Source of the DNA: Sphagnum magellanicum
Taxonomy: Eukaryota > Streptophyta > Sphagnopsida > Sphagnales > Sphagnaceae
NCBI GenBank assembly: GCA_021904315.1
Contig: CM038908.1
Coordinates: 22,960,501 to 23,024,500, forward strand
DNA: 64,000 bases
Direction: 5' to 3'
Made by a program: the position numbers and the translations under genes. Every line of letters starts with the position of its first letter. Position 1 is the first letter of the stretch. This document shows, piece by piece, positions 24,301-41,450 of this stretch. The notes beneath the pieces are model-generated. The model made no database searches. It saw only the letters and a program-made list of their open reading frames with translations, and was not told the DNA's origin.

Positions 24301-25605
24301 ACGAACAATAATTTTCACAAGACTCATTATGGCCTAGACTTGAAAAAAAACCATCATTTCTTTTCCTATGTATACTCCATGATCAATTGCAAGGGTTACA
24401 TCAAAATGGCAAAACTTTCCTAGAAGGAATCCTAAAAAATATTAATTTTGCCAAAATTTTCAGTTTTATAAATTTACAAAATCATAATTTTTTTCATATA
24501 AGCTTCAATTGACCACCTTTAAAAATAAACATTATAGCCCTTGAAAAGACCTTTCCAACATTATATCACATATTTAATTTGAAAGTCTTTTGGTCCCTAT
24601 TTCTTAGGTTTTAATGGTGATGACTCAAGTTGCCAATTTGATTTCCGACCTTTTTGGCCACAACTCCTAGCACAAAATTCCAAATGGAGAATGAAAATTT
24701 CACTTTTGATATTTATGTTTCAAAAACTTTCCAATGGCATACCAAGGGCCTAATTTGGATATTTTATTTCATACATTTTTGTGCCCAAAATCATGGACTT
24801 CATAGGACTTCAATTCCTTGAATGGAAAACTCATTTGGGAATGTTGGGACACATTTTCCCACACTTGTAGGAGTGTGTTTGAGTCCCATGTGACACTTTC
24901 CCAATTTGTTATTTCTTTTTTTCCTTAGCATTTGTCACGAGCCCAAGGTTAGGGGCACAAAACATGTTGTGTGTTACAAGAATGGTGTTAAACAACCACA
25001 CCATGGGGATAAACCCCCCAAACACAATAACAACTAATATGCATCCCTAGGTTTGTCAAGTGGTATTATAGGTAAAAACTCATAGATTCATGTTTTTACA
25101 TTGGAATGTAAACCTAGGGCATAATCTTTAACTCCCTAGAAAAAGAAGGGGCATGTGAACTCTGGGATGGGATTAAAACAAATTCAAAAATTCAAAGTTT
25201 TTTCCTTTGAAAACACCTTTCCAATGTCATAAAACAAGTGTCATTCAATCATTTTATTGCTTTGTTGAATGTTTTGATGACAGAAGTCAATATAATAATT
25301 TCAATAAAAATTCATGTCATTCTTTTGACCATAATCAATGCTTTAGATTATCAAATGGCAAATTCAAACCGATCTTGAATATCTATTTTTCAAGACCTTT
25401 CCAATGGTTGAAAAAATGTTCAATTTAAACAACATTAATCCTTTAAAACCTTGTTTCAAATATTCAAAACATCATGAGATTCAAACTTTCACAATGAGGA
25501 TCCATTTTGGAGTGTGTGAATGCAATTGAATCCTAAAACACTCTTTTAATATTTCCTCTTGTCAAGCCTTAGCCTTGGTTGTAAGCCCAAAGTTAGGGTC
25601 ATGTC
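24301..25605 (-). mobile_element. probable decayed minus-strand copies of the same LTR family
   Basis: Two places, ending near 24985 and 25605, carry words such as GAGCCCAAGGTTAGGG and CTTGGTTGTAAGCCCAAAGT. These resemble the reverse complement of the first 40 bases of LTR copy A. Upstream of each are further LTR-like words (TTTCCAATGGCATA, TTGAGTCCCATGTGACA). The similarity is much weaker than between copies A and B, and boundaries cannot be drawn. Confidence 0.3.
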
Positions 25606-26547
25606 ATTAAGCATGGGTGGATATTAAGGAGGTCATTTCTTATTATAGAACTAATGATTCTTCCAAACAATGATTATTTGGGTAAATGATACACACCAAT
25701 TCTTTTAGAAAAAAAATTGACTTGATTTTGAATTGTTTTTAATGCACACCCAACATTACTTTGAACCCTTATTGCAGTAATGAAATTTCCAAAGATGCAA
25801 TTTGTAAAAAAAGTTGTCAAATGTGATGTTTTATGAAAATTAAATTTTGAAATAATTAATTGTGGGCACATATTTCAATACATTATGCAATTCCAAATAA
25901 ATTACTAGTTTTTTATACTTTACATAATCATTTCAATTGCAAATAATTCATTTATTTATTGACCAAATTGTTTATCATCCAAGGCATATTTTCAACATGA
26001 TGTAATTTTAAAAAAATTTATTTAACACCTTGAGAGCAAAGTTCATACACAAGTTATGGTATTTGAAATTATATTTAAAAATTTATTGATAAATTGCTAA
26101 TGATGATATTCAAAACAAAATGCATTAACCCTAGAACCTCCAACAATTGGGTATGGAACAATAAGTCATTAACACCTTCACCTAAATATACACATATTTT
26201 CACCACTAAAACCTCTCTAGATATGTTACTATTGTAGTGGTGACAAATAAAATTCAATTGACAATTATAATGTATCCAAATGCAAAGTTACTATTTGGTA
26301 CAATTGTTGAGCACACAATGGTGCCATCTTTTAGCTATTATGGAATTCAAGTACATGTATCCTCAATTTGCATCCATTTTGAAATTGATTGTCCGAATTT
26401 TAATTGTATCATTCATGAACACCACCCAATTTACTATACATTGTAATGGAATCATGGATCTAACAAAACTCAAGATTATCATAATGATGAGTGCTAATCA
26501 ATCTCTTGCCAAAGGAATATCTTTTGGAAAGTTTTTTTGTGGGACCT

Positions 26548-27367
26548 TGTCGCAACCCCACTTTGGGATAAATGTGAGGATGAAACTCACACCCCCAAAA
26601 GTGGGAAGTTGGAGTCCTCCAGAATTCTTGAAGATTCAGAGTTCGAGTTCAAGGGTTAAAACACCTCACATTGAGGTGTTCTTTATATCAATGGAAAGGT
26701 CTTGAAGTGTAGATGCCCAAAATGGCCTCGCATGTGCCATTTGGACATCTGCGGCCCAAGTTATGGGCAAAAGAAGGGCCAGGAGTCAAACTAGTAGTTT
26801 GACTCCTGAAGACAAAAAGTCGGGAATCGACCTCTTCCCACCGTCTACTGAAGGAGTGTGACATGGCGTTGGAAAGCTCTCGAGGAGAGCTACAACTTTG
26901 GTTTAAACCTCACTCCAATTGGAGGTTGGAGCCGGGAGATATGAGCTCCCAAAGTCCCGGGACTCCAACCCAGGACAGTTTCGGAACTCCTCCTTGAGAG
27001 TCCCGGGAAAAAGAGCCATTTGAATGTAGCCTCCATCGAGAGTTGCAAAGAATACTGTATGGGGGAAGGTGGTGGCTTCCCCTGAGTCCAGGCCATGGTG
27101 AGTCAAGTGAGTCCAAGTGCTCGTGGCTTGTCCCAACACCCAAGGGTGTTCCCGAATGTGAACTAACCCTCTTGTGGTTGGTTTTGGATGTAGATTCGAG
27201 TGAGATAATACTTGTCCCTCTTCCTAGTCTAATCCCGGGACTTCTAACACGCCCCTCTAACCCCTTTTAGTGCTGGAAGTTGGGAATGGCCCTCAAGTCC
27301 CAACTTTCTGTAATTCAATGTGCTTGGACCCTCAAGTGGGTCTAGCAAGGGACTTGGGAGCGCATCA
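26548..27367 (+). mobile_element. solo LTR-like insertion, copy B
   Basis: This 820-bp block starts TGTCGCAACCCC and ends GGGAGCGCATCA. It matches copy A throughout (GGCCAGGAGTCAAA, AAAAGTCGGGAATC, GGGGAAGGTGGTGGCTTCCC and others). Flanks are GACCT (26543-26547) and AACCT (27368-27372), again a 4-of-5 match expected of an aged 5-bp target duplication. It is more GC-rich than its surroundings. The open frames inside it are not conserved in copy A and are not called as genes. Confidence 0.7.
26780..26808 (+). repeat. perfect 13-bp-arm hairpin inside LTR copy B
   Basis: CAGGAGTCAAACT and AGTTTGACTCCTG pair over 13 bases around the loop AGT. It sits at the same internal position as the hairpin in copy A. 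Confidence 0.85.
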
Positions 27368-28660
27368 AACCTATTCTAATTCATGGATCAACAAACTCTT
27401 GTGATTTCTATGAACTTTAGGACACAAAATTTTCCAAGCATTGTTTAGAATGGACTAAGCCTTTACTTAAAGTGGTCACCTTCCTAAAGTTTACATGATA
27501 TTGTTAGCATTCAATTTGATAATCTTCCTTTTAATGTTGGTTTTCAAAAGACCGATGTTGACTTTCTCATGCTTCTATTCTCCTAAAGTTGATGCTTATG
27601 ACACTTTTTTGAAAAAACCATTTTTCATTTAAAAGAATTGCTAGAAAATTAGCTAAAGCTTAATTCTTGGCAAATCCAACAATGCACACATATGATTTAA
27701 TGTTTAAACTTTAAACGATGTTGCCTTCTAAACAAAACCATCTTTGCCAAATAGGAATGATTAGGAGCTCAATTAGAATTAGGATTGAACAATTCATTAG
27801 AAGAACCACACTAATTTCTCAACCTCAACAAAACCTACGACACCATCACCAAAGTTTTTTAAAAACATTGATTGCTACTCTATGTTCTAGCTTTTGGTAG
27901 CTTTTGAACAAAGTAAGTTTATCCACTTTGTTTTTCATTTTTTGTTATATCAATGTTGTTGTTGTTGTTTTTTTTTTCAAAAAAAACTTTTTTCTTTTTT
28001 TTTCCCTCCATTTATTTATGCTCCTTTTTCTTCCGTCCTTTTTTCTCTTCCTTCTTCCAATGAAGATGTAAGACCACATCCAAGTCTTCCCTTTTATCCA
28101 ATGAGCTTCACCATGGCCAAATTCATTTGTATTTATGATTGTTTTGTGTGTATATTTTATTTCTAAACTTTTGTGAGAAATAGGACAAGCTTGAACATTA
28201 CTTTGATTCTTCAAATTTGGCTCATTTTCTTAACATTTTAACACATATTTTGTATTTCTTTGAAATTATCTTACCTTGTGCTCTTACTCAAATTTAATAG
28301 ATTTTAGATGAACCTTCTAGTATGTTTCAAAAGGTTCTTGGTTCTTACCATTTTTATCATTTTGTGTTCGAGAAAGAATAGAAGGGTTAAAATAGATTGT
28401 ATTGTTGCTAGTATTTTAGCCAGGTTTTTTTTTTTTTTTTTTTTGGGTGGCAAAAGTCATACTTTTCTATCTAATCTGTAGCCAAATTTGCTGAACTCCT
28501 GTAATAGATGATCGCCAGTCCACCTACCTCACAAAATTGAAAATAAATTAAAAAAAAAACCCTGGGTATCATCATTGTTCAATACCCGTATTGGATACCC
28601 TAGGTACTCACACAAGGGTAAAATCATTTACCCGCCCCGATTTATTGTTGTTGCTCCTCC
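27368..28660. other. AT-rich interval leading into the RPB6 promoter
   Basis: No gene recognised. There are strong T and TTG/TTC runs at about 27955-28010 and a run of about 19 T at 28427-28445. The last 100 bases are the proximal promoter or 5' UTR of the RPB6 gene. Confidence 0.4.
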
Positions 28661-28674
28661 TAGGGTTAGGGTTT
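28661..28674 (-). promoter_or_regulatory. telobox of the RPB6 promoter
   Basis: TAGGGTTAGGGTTT contains TTAGGGTTT, the reverse complement of the plant telobox AAACCCTAA. It lies about 110 bases before the start codon. Teloboxes are typical of plant genes for the transcription and translation machinery. Confidence 0.65.
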
Positions 28675-28784
28675 GGTCCGATCGCTCTTTCCTCTTCTCT
28701 CTGTTGTTGTTGTTGGTGTTGGAGGAGGAGGAGGTCGTGGTGCTTTTGTGCTTTCCAGTGTGGTTCTAGTCTGAGCTTTGAGCT

Positions 28785-30655
28785 ATGGCGGACGAGGATT
28801 ACAACGACTACGACGGTGGAGACGTCGGGTAAGTTTTTTCTCTCTGTCTTTCTTTCTTTCGGTCTCTTTGGAACTTTCTTTTTTGGCCCCCTTTCCGTTA
28901 TTTCTTTCGATGTGTTGTGGAGAATTGGAAGTGAAGCACGCATGTCGGTTCCGGTCCCTTGGGGTTTCACGTTGTATTTCCGGTTTCTCGTTCTCTTGAG
29001 TTCTTAATTTCTTGGTGAGATTGATTGTTTCTTCTTTTTGGAAAGTTTATGGAACCATAAGAAATGGAGAAAAGAAAACTGCAATTTGTTCACAATTAGC
29101 AACAATTTGGGAGAGATTTTTTTTTTTGTTTTTTTTCTTTTTGAGATGCCTTTTGCTACATGTGGTCTGTGGCTTGATAGTTTGCTGAGGAATCTTGTTT
29201 ATGTGGCTTGTGTTGTGGAGGACATCAGGTATGAAGAGGAGCCTCCTGAGCCTGATGTTGAGGTAATTTTTCTCACATACTTTCTCTCTCCTTCTTCTTT
29301 GCCACAGCTTTCAGGATCACACACACCTCTCCGTTTATGTCTCATGCAGAATCTGAACATGCTCAGACACTGGGATGACAATTAGTATGCTTGTTATAAC
29401 TTTTTCTCTTTTGATTCCCCAGGACGAAGTTGAGGAAGAAGAGGAGAACGGAGAAGCTCGAGAGCTTTATGAAGGTCCAGATACAGATGTTCTGGACAGA
29501 GATGCCGAGCCTCCAACTGATAAGCCTCGGAAAACAACCAAGTACATGACTAAGTATGAAAGAGCTAGGGTGCTGGGTACTCGTGCCCTCCAAATCAGGT
29601 TACAGTTCATCCATGTGCCACTTTGTGCATGAGCAATACTCGCAGTTTTCATTTTTTGAGCACCTTGGTTATGGCCAGAGGCGAGAACTACAATAAACTC
29701 TTTCCTTCTTCACAGTCTCAGTGGTCAGAATGGAATTCCCATGTTATGCACAAATGACAGGATTGCAATGGAAAATATTAACTGTAGCTTGGATACCGAA
29801 CTCCACTTATCTGGAAAGCAAGTGTAGTTGATACATATGGCGATTGTGTGTTTCAGCATGAATGCACCAGTAATGGTCAACTTGGAAGGCGAGACTGATC
29901 CTCTGGAGGTACTAAACTCCTGTTTCTAGCAGAATTTTTTCCTTTTGAGGGTTGTAGTTGCGATTGTTGTTTTTATCTCCAAGAGCAAGTACTTCTGAGT
30001 AACGCCTTTTATATCCATCTATGTTTATTCCGTTATATGTTCTCTGCAATGTGACTGATCCATTTTCAACACAGCTTTCATTGCATAGTATGAGATCATG
30101 GTCTATTTGCATGGCAGATCGCAATGAAGGAGCTCCGGGAGCGCAAGATACCCTTCACAATTCGCCGTTTCTTACCTGATGGGAGGTAGGTGTACATTTG
30201 TGTCCATCACATTTCATCCACCATGCATGTTTTGTGTGGTTTGATTGTACACGTGTTTTCCTACCTATTGTAGCATAAATGATGTCCTCTGGTCTTCTCT
30301 TGTTTGTGATGTGATGAGGAGCACACTGTGCATGCAAAAGACAGAAAAAATGGATGCTAAGGTCTCTTCAAGGAACACACAAACTCAGAAATTCATGGCC
30401 GCCATAGTAGTTTGGAAGTCCAAGCAACTATGGTGCAGGATCTTGTGGCCAGGATGATATGGTTGAGCTTTTAGATCTTGCAAAAAGGCAAAGGATCATA
30501 CAAGAAGAGTTGTTTTGTGTTTGTTCTAAGCATTTTCTTTCTTAAAAGAGAAGCTCTGGAGCACTCATCTCATTGTGTTTGAGTGCAGTTATGAGGATTG
30601 GGGGGTTGATGAGTTGATAGTTGAAGACTCCTGGAGGCGCCAGGTTGGTGGCTGA
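28785..30655 (+). CDS. NRPB6: RNA polymerase II/IV/V subunit 6 (shared RPB6/omega-type subunit)
   Basis: Six exons (28785-28828, 29229-29262, 29423-29598, 29857-29908, 30118-30185, 30589-30655) join in phase with GT-AG introns to 146 aa, the usual size. RPB6 is a small subunit common to nuclear RNA polymerases. It clamps the largest subunit near its C-terminus and is the counterpart of bacterial omega. The protein begins [20 protein letters not shown], with the expected acidic N-terminal tail. The conserved core follows: [37 protein letters not shown], then [20 protein letters not shown], and it ends [18 protein letters not shown]. Every core block matches Arabidopsis NRPB6 nearly residue for residue. 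A telobox lies upstream. Nothing suggests damage. Confidence 0.97.
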
Positions 30656-33600
30656 GCCAAATATTGTCTCCAACATGAGCTGGATCACCTCCTTGGTGGT
30701 TTGTGTCAGATTTGATATGGTCAATCATGATAAGGTGACCAGGGATTTCCTTCTGCAGTATATTTGCACATTGGATTTTGCCTTTGAGAGTGATGTGCTC
30801 TTAATTCTTGGGTTACTTTGGAGGGGTCTCCTACTTTTATGTAGTGACAGCCACCCTTGAACAATGACACCAAAGATTATGGATTGTGACTATTAAGTGC
30901 TGTATTGCTCGAAGAGCTATGTTGCCTCCCTTTATCCACTCATAGGTACTGAGTGTGTTCAGAGAAGTGCTAACCCATCTGCTTTGATCAGAGTCTGCGT
31001 AGTGGGCGGGATGTCAAAGGATCTCAGACATCTGAAAGGACATCAGTAAAGGGTTGTAAAGTCATGCTTATTTCAGTATTGTAAGGTTCTGTAGTGTCAT
31101 CTCTTTTTGAATGGTTCTTTATCTTAAATGACTTGTGTTGTGTGCAAAACTGGTTTTCTTTGAAATCCTGGCAGTCTTTGAGTTTCATTTGTATTTGCAA
31201 TTTGTGGAGCATCTGATCTCATTTGGGTGAGATCTCCTCTCTTGTACATCATCTCATCTCATCTCATCTCATCTTTTGTACATCATCTGGGCGAGAAGGA
31301 CTATGGCCCAGTAATGCACATGGCCTTAAGCATTATTACCCTACACATAAGCATGTCTCCAGATTTGAAGTAAGGAAGAGGTGCAAGTAATATATACCCA
31401 ATAACATTATGATTTCCCACATCAATGCATTTGCTAAAAGAGAACCTTAAAGCACAACCATCACAACTAGTCATGCGGGCTTCAAGAAAACCTCTGAGGG
31501 AATGGATTTCAAAATTCCAAACCTAGACACAGAGAATGGAAAATGCAATTGTATTGAAATTTGCCACAACCACCTCCCATAGGAAAGGGTGCCTAAGATT
31601 GTTTTACTTTCATATTTTGAATATTACAAAATTTGGCTAAGTACATTTATGGGTGATCATTGCTTGAGCAACATCACAAAATTGACCGAATAAAAAACAT
31701 TGGATGTGGGTGATGAAAATATAAATATTCTTTTTTCTTCTCTTTTTTTGCATGAGGTTTTTAAAGAGCTTTTAAAGAGCTTTGTGAGGGTTTTCTAATT
31801 GGGCATTAAAGTTATCCACAAAGTCTCACTTGGTTTGAGCCCCCATATTCCTTGCCATGCCCAGTTTGAGCAAAATCGAAAAGTCTTGACAATTGGGGAC
31901 GAAGTGTGCCAAAATGGGTGGGACACATTTATTCAATGCAACCACAAAGTTGTGGTTGTTGCTTTCAACATCCCCCAAAAGCATTAACTCCTTTTGAGGG
32001 ATCCATCTTGTGCTATCTTCTACTATTACAAAATTGACATTGTTCAATTATAGAATTTCCTTGACTTGGTTGCACAACTTGCATTGTTCAATTACGTAAC
32101 TCCTTCTCTTGTTGTCTTTTGCAAATTGGGTCACAACTATTGCTTCTACAAAATAGTTCGTCAATTTATCTCCCACATTCATATTGCAACACTTGCATCA
32201 ATTTCATTTTGTAACACATCTCCCAATAACATCTAATTCAAATCAACTTAAAATCTCCCACTCTTGTTAATCTACAACAAGCATGAATTTCTTAGAGAAG
32301 TAACCATCATTCATGTAGTCATTCATTTTTTATGCCATGCTTGGAAGTTCATTGTGTATATCAATTGCTTCTCCCAACAACACAAGCTTACTTTCGACAT
32401 CATGCATTAATCATGCCATTGGCCATGAGATTCAATGGTCATCTGTTGAACAATGAATTACATGAATTCCAAAGTTGCATTAGGATTACAGAAAGGAACT
32501 TGTCAAAAATTGAAAAATTGTGGAATAATGAATCCCACAAAACTTGGTTTAATGGTAGAAAGAAAATACATTCAATGAACAACACAATGATTGTCAAACA
32601 TCAATGCATGTTCATCCATATTGACAATATATATCCCTTTTAGCTTTATAAAGGGATTTTAACAACCATGAATTGACTACATTCAAAATAAATTCACAAT
32701 TTTTTTTGAGATCATAAAACATGACCATACATTTAGAAGCATGACTTGACATATTTTCAAGTTGTCCCCCAAACAATTATAGTAAATATCTTGTTCATCT
32801 TGGAGTAGGACCATTTTGAAAATGGCACATGAAAATTTGGCAAATCTAGTTATGGGTAGATATGTTTGAGTTCACCTAAATGGCTCATGTAGGGACCATT
32901 GTTGGCTTATAAAAACCCTAATTGATTCTAACCACAAAGACGTTAATCGGTATTCAACACAATGTTCAAAAATTATATTTCATGAAAATTCAACTAGGTA
33001 CCATTTCAATCGACCTCCCATGCCAACACTACACCTCCCTTTGCATAGATGGTTACAACTTGCACCTCCTTTGATTTCCTTTTTGTAGCAACTTCGCACA
33101 ATTTCTCACACTCACATAACTCAAAAATGTCACAATTTACACAATGCAACTAATCAATTGTTCACACATTCCCTTGCATAAACATTGTCTGCTTGTGAAG
33201 CCATTTACATGAGCGCCATGCAAGAGAATTGGGCAACAAATTGGTTGGGCATTGATTTTGGAACATAAAACAATTTTGTGACCAATTTTGGGTCATGGCA
33301 AAATTTTCATATCCAATTGTTTCATTTGCCTCTCATTTTTGTGTAATTGGTTAGGGTGCCACCTAGTTATGCGGACTTTGCAAATAACTTATTGCTAAAT
33401 GGATTTGTGATCAAATTTCAATTAAATTTGTGCATGCTTTGGACCTTTAACTAGTTACCAAACAAAAGACAATAAACACCCCCATCAAAATTTGCAAGAG
33501 GTTATGAAAATGTCAAAACAAGTTTTGTGATGCTTATCTTATTTTGTTCTAAGGTTTGACCAATAACTTGAAAAGTTGAAATAAATCCAAAATTGATAAC

Positions 33601-34340
33601 AACAAGAAATAAACTAACAATAATAATTAGATTCTACTTCCATGCAATGGTGGGTTCAAATCTCATGAAAAGCTACAAAATATATATATATATATATTTT
33701 TTACATATGACATGAAAACATAAATTCTGTGATTTTATGCAAAACCATGCAAGGTACAAAATGATAAGCTTGTGAAGTTCGATGAAAGAATATAACATCA
33801 TCTATTAACAAGTTGCCCACACTTACAAATGCGTCAATGAAACATTGCAAGTGAATAACAAAGAGGTGACCCATGAGTTCCAATGCTCAAATCAGCTTGG
33901 CTTCACTTTAAAGTTGCTACCCATTTTTAAGGTTCTTCATGTTTAGGATATTGTAAGGCTTCATTTTGATTCGAACAATCCCATTTTGGTTTGAATCATA
34001 TTTTGATGAATACCTAACTTGGTCATTGTGAATGTTGTTTGGGGATGCATGTATTCTTATCGTGTCATGTGAGAAGTTCTCTTTTGGTTTGAACACAACT
34101 TCTTTGGGCATTGCAACACCTTTCCAATCCCACGGGGGAGCTCGATCTAATTGTGTCGTTGCATCATCCCTCGTGTGATGTTTGTCAATTATCGTGTTTG
34201 TCTAACATGTAAATTTTGAATCGAACGATTGATTTTGTAATCCCATTCATGAGTGAGTATATTAGACTGAAAAATTTAACAAAGTTTTTGTATAGAAGTC
34301 AGTCAGACTGGTGTAAGAATGGCTTCAGCTTTTAGTGGGG
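30656..34340. other. RPB6 3' flank, then AT-rich interval without recognised genes
   Basis: The first few hundred bases, to about 31000, have gene-like composition and probably include the RPB6 3' UTR. An ATCTC pentanucleotide run follows at 31251-31274. The remainder is AT-rich, with a TA run at about 33682-33697, and shows no recognisable protein. Confidence 0.4.
31251..31274. repeat. ATCTC pentanucleotide repeat
   Basis: Nearly five perfect ATCTC units, flanked on both sides by the direct repeat TTGTACATCATCT or its close match. Confidence 0.9.
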
Positions 34341-34584
34341 GTCCTTAAATAGGCCCTTAAAACTCATCACCCCCAAGTGTCCAATGAGTGCAAGTCATGG
34401 GGTCCTTAAAGAGGCCCTTAAAACTCATCACTCCCAAGCGTCCAATGAGCGCAAGTTGTGAGGTCCTTAAATAGGCCCTTAAAACTCATCACCCCCAAGT
34501 GTCCAATGAGCGCAAGTTGTGGGGTCCTTAAAGAGGCCCTTAAAACTCATCACCCGCAAGCGTCCAATGAGCTTTCTCGGAGAC
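34341..34584. repeat. 61-bp minisatellite just upstream of CPOX
   Basis: Four units start at 34341, 34402, 34463 and 34524, exactly 61 bp apart. The core is GTCCTTAAA followed by AGGCCCTTAAAACTCATCAC and GTCCAATGAG. Units 1 and 3 share AAATAGG and CAAGTGTCC; units 2 and 4 share AAAGAGG and CAAGCGTCC. That is a two-unit higher-order pattern. The array ends about 165 bases before the CPOX start codon. Confidence 0.95.
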
Positions 34585-34748
34585 GGTAACCTGACCTTAT
34601 CCTCTCCCTTGGTGTTAGCGTCGGCTCATCGCTCCCGGAGATGAGTCGTCAAGGTGGGGAAGAAAGCCGAGCCGCGAACGATCCGAGTACGCGCGTGTGC
34701 GTTGCAATGCGCACTCGCCATTTGCATTTAGTTGCTGTGTGATCGGCG

Positions 34749-38239
<3,491 letters not shown>

Positions 38240-39168
38240 ATTCATGTATTTGAAAACAAAATTACTTTTGCACAAACATTAAGGATACTTGAGGACCAGA
38301 TTTCAGCTGTCAAGTCACACTTTTGAACTGGTTCGGAGATCTTTTTAATTCTTCTTTGAATATCATCAGATTGATCATGTGGCAACAGCAGAATTTCAAG
38401 GTGAGCTATCCCAACATCCACTGCTTGTTGCACATGCTTTTCTCAATTGTTCCAATGGTGACACCAGTGACAATTAGCATGTTCTCCAATACGACACTCT
38501 TTTAAAATCTTCAATAGCACACCAGCTGCACACTGTTACAAAGTTTACTGAACACAGGAAATTCAAATAATGCATAAAAACAATTGACCAACACAATTAT
38601 ACTGACAGCAATTAAGATGAGCTATAAGATTGTCTTCAAAGTACTCAGATTTGAATTTCATTCATCACATTAAAATAAGACGATAGGCCTAAAAGTATCT
38701 AGTTTGCAACAATATTCAGGAAATGCAATAGATTTATTGCAATCTCCACTACTCAAGCAACCACTCAGGCAACCACAAGTTGTATATGTGAACAAATAAG
38801 TACAACCAATACAACCTCAGATCATACAAGCAGCAAACTTGAGGGTGCAAAGTCTATCCAACAACATCCGATTGATTTACACCAGGTTGTGGAAACTCAT
38901 GAATTGAATAGAGAATTGTGGGTACACTCCGCTCAAGATGAATTACCTTAGCCACCAAGAGCATCCAAAGAACTCTAGCAATTGATTCCTCAGATAAGGG
39001 AAATGCCAAATGCCTGAGCATATCTCAGTCCAGATCCATACAAGCAAAGGGGAGTAGGAATTAAACTGCTTAAAAGTATGCAATTCTGTTTCTACGAAAA
39101 TGCAGTTCCCTGACAATATGCGTGCTTATCAAACACCTCCATTCACTGTTCAACATTGAAGCAGAGGA

Positions 39169-40633
<1,465 letters not shown>

Positions 40634-41027
40634 GGTGACCTCAACAGAGGTCCAATCCTCGGAGCTCCCTCTCCCTCGCGCAGCAAGACAAGCTCTCCTC
40701 GCTACAGAAACAAAAGACTTGAGCTCAAATGCGCCGCTGTGCTTTACCCTCCCATCTACAGGTTCTCAGCGAGTCTCCAACAGACCTAACCCGAACCTAT
40801 CCCGAACCTAAAACGCGTTCGCTCCATACGAAGACTTCCTTCGTTTTCACTCTCATCAAACCTCCACAAGAGCTAAACCAAACCTAATCTTGATTCCAGA
40901 CCTAAATTCATTCGCCCCATCAGAATGATCATACACGTGCTTTTCATAGTTTTCAAATAAAAAATTTCTTGTGTTTTTCTAGTGCGAAAGGAGGAGAGGA
41001 GAAAGCGGTTGCAAACTTCATCCACGT

Positions 41028-41450
41028 TTTGGGTAAGTCTAACCTCGCTTGTTTGCCAACAAACCTCATTCATTTTTTTGGGTGAGTCTGGGATCTCCCT
41101 TGGGTGCAAACTTCATCCACTTTTTGGGGTGAGTCTAGGATCTCCCTTGGTTGCAAACTTCATCCACTTTTTTGGAGTGAAGTTCAATCTCCCCTTGGTT
41201 GCAGACTTTTCCCACTCTTTTGAATTAAAGTCTAATCTTCCTTCTTTGCCAAACTTCATTCACTTCATGGGTACATCATCTAAATCTCCCTTGGTTGCAA
41301 AGTTCATCCACTTTTTTGGATTTTAAGTCTGATCTACCTTAGTTGCATGCTTCAACTACTTTTTGGGCTAAGTCTAACCTCCTTTATTTGTTTGCCAAAC
41401 TTCATTCACTTCTTGGGGAGGTCTAATCTCCCTTGTTTGCCAAACTTTTT
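41028..41450 (+). repeat. 47-48-bp minisatellite upstream of RPS8
   Basis: About nine decayed units contain GAGTCTAGGATCTCCCTTGG, then TTGCAAACTTCATCCACTTT and a T run. The period is 47 then mostly 48 bases. One plus-strand frame stays open to 41326 and repeats a 16-residue word (SPLVANFIHFFGV and variants). That follows from a repeat length divisible by three, and I do not call it a gene. It lies a few hundred bases above the RPS8 promoter. Confidence 0.85.

Noticed and set aside
26903-27270. Several overlapping frames of 68-78 aa inside LTR copy B
   Set aside because: The frames are not preserved in copy A, and the GC-richer LTR sequence alone explains the lack of stops.
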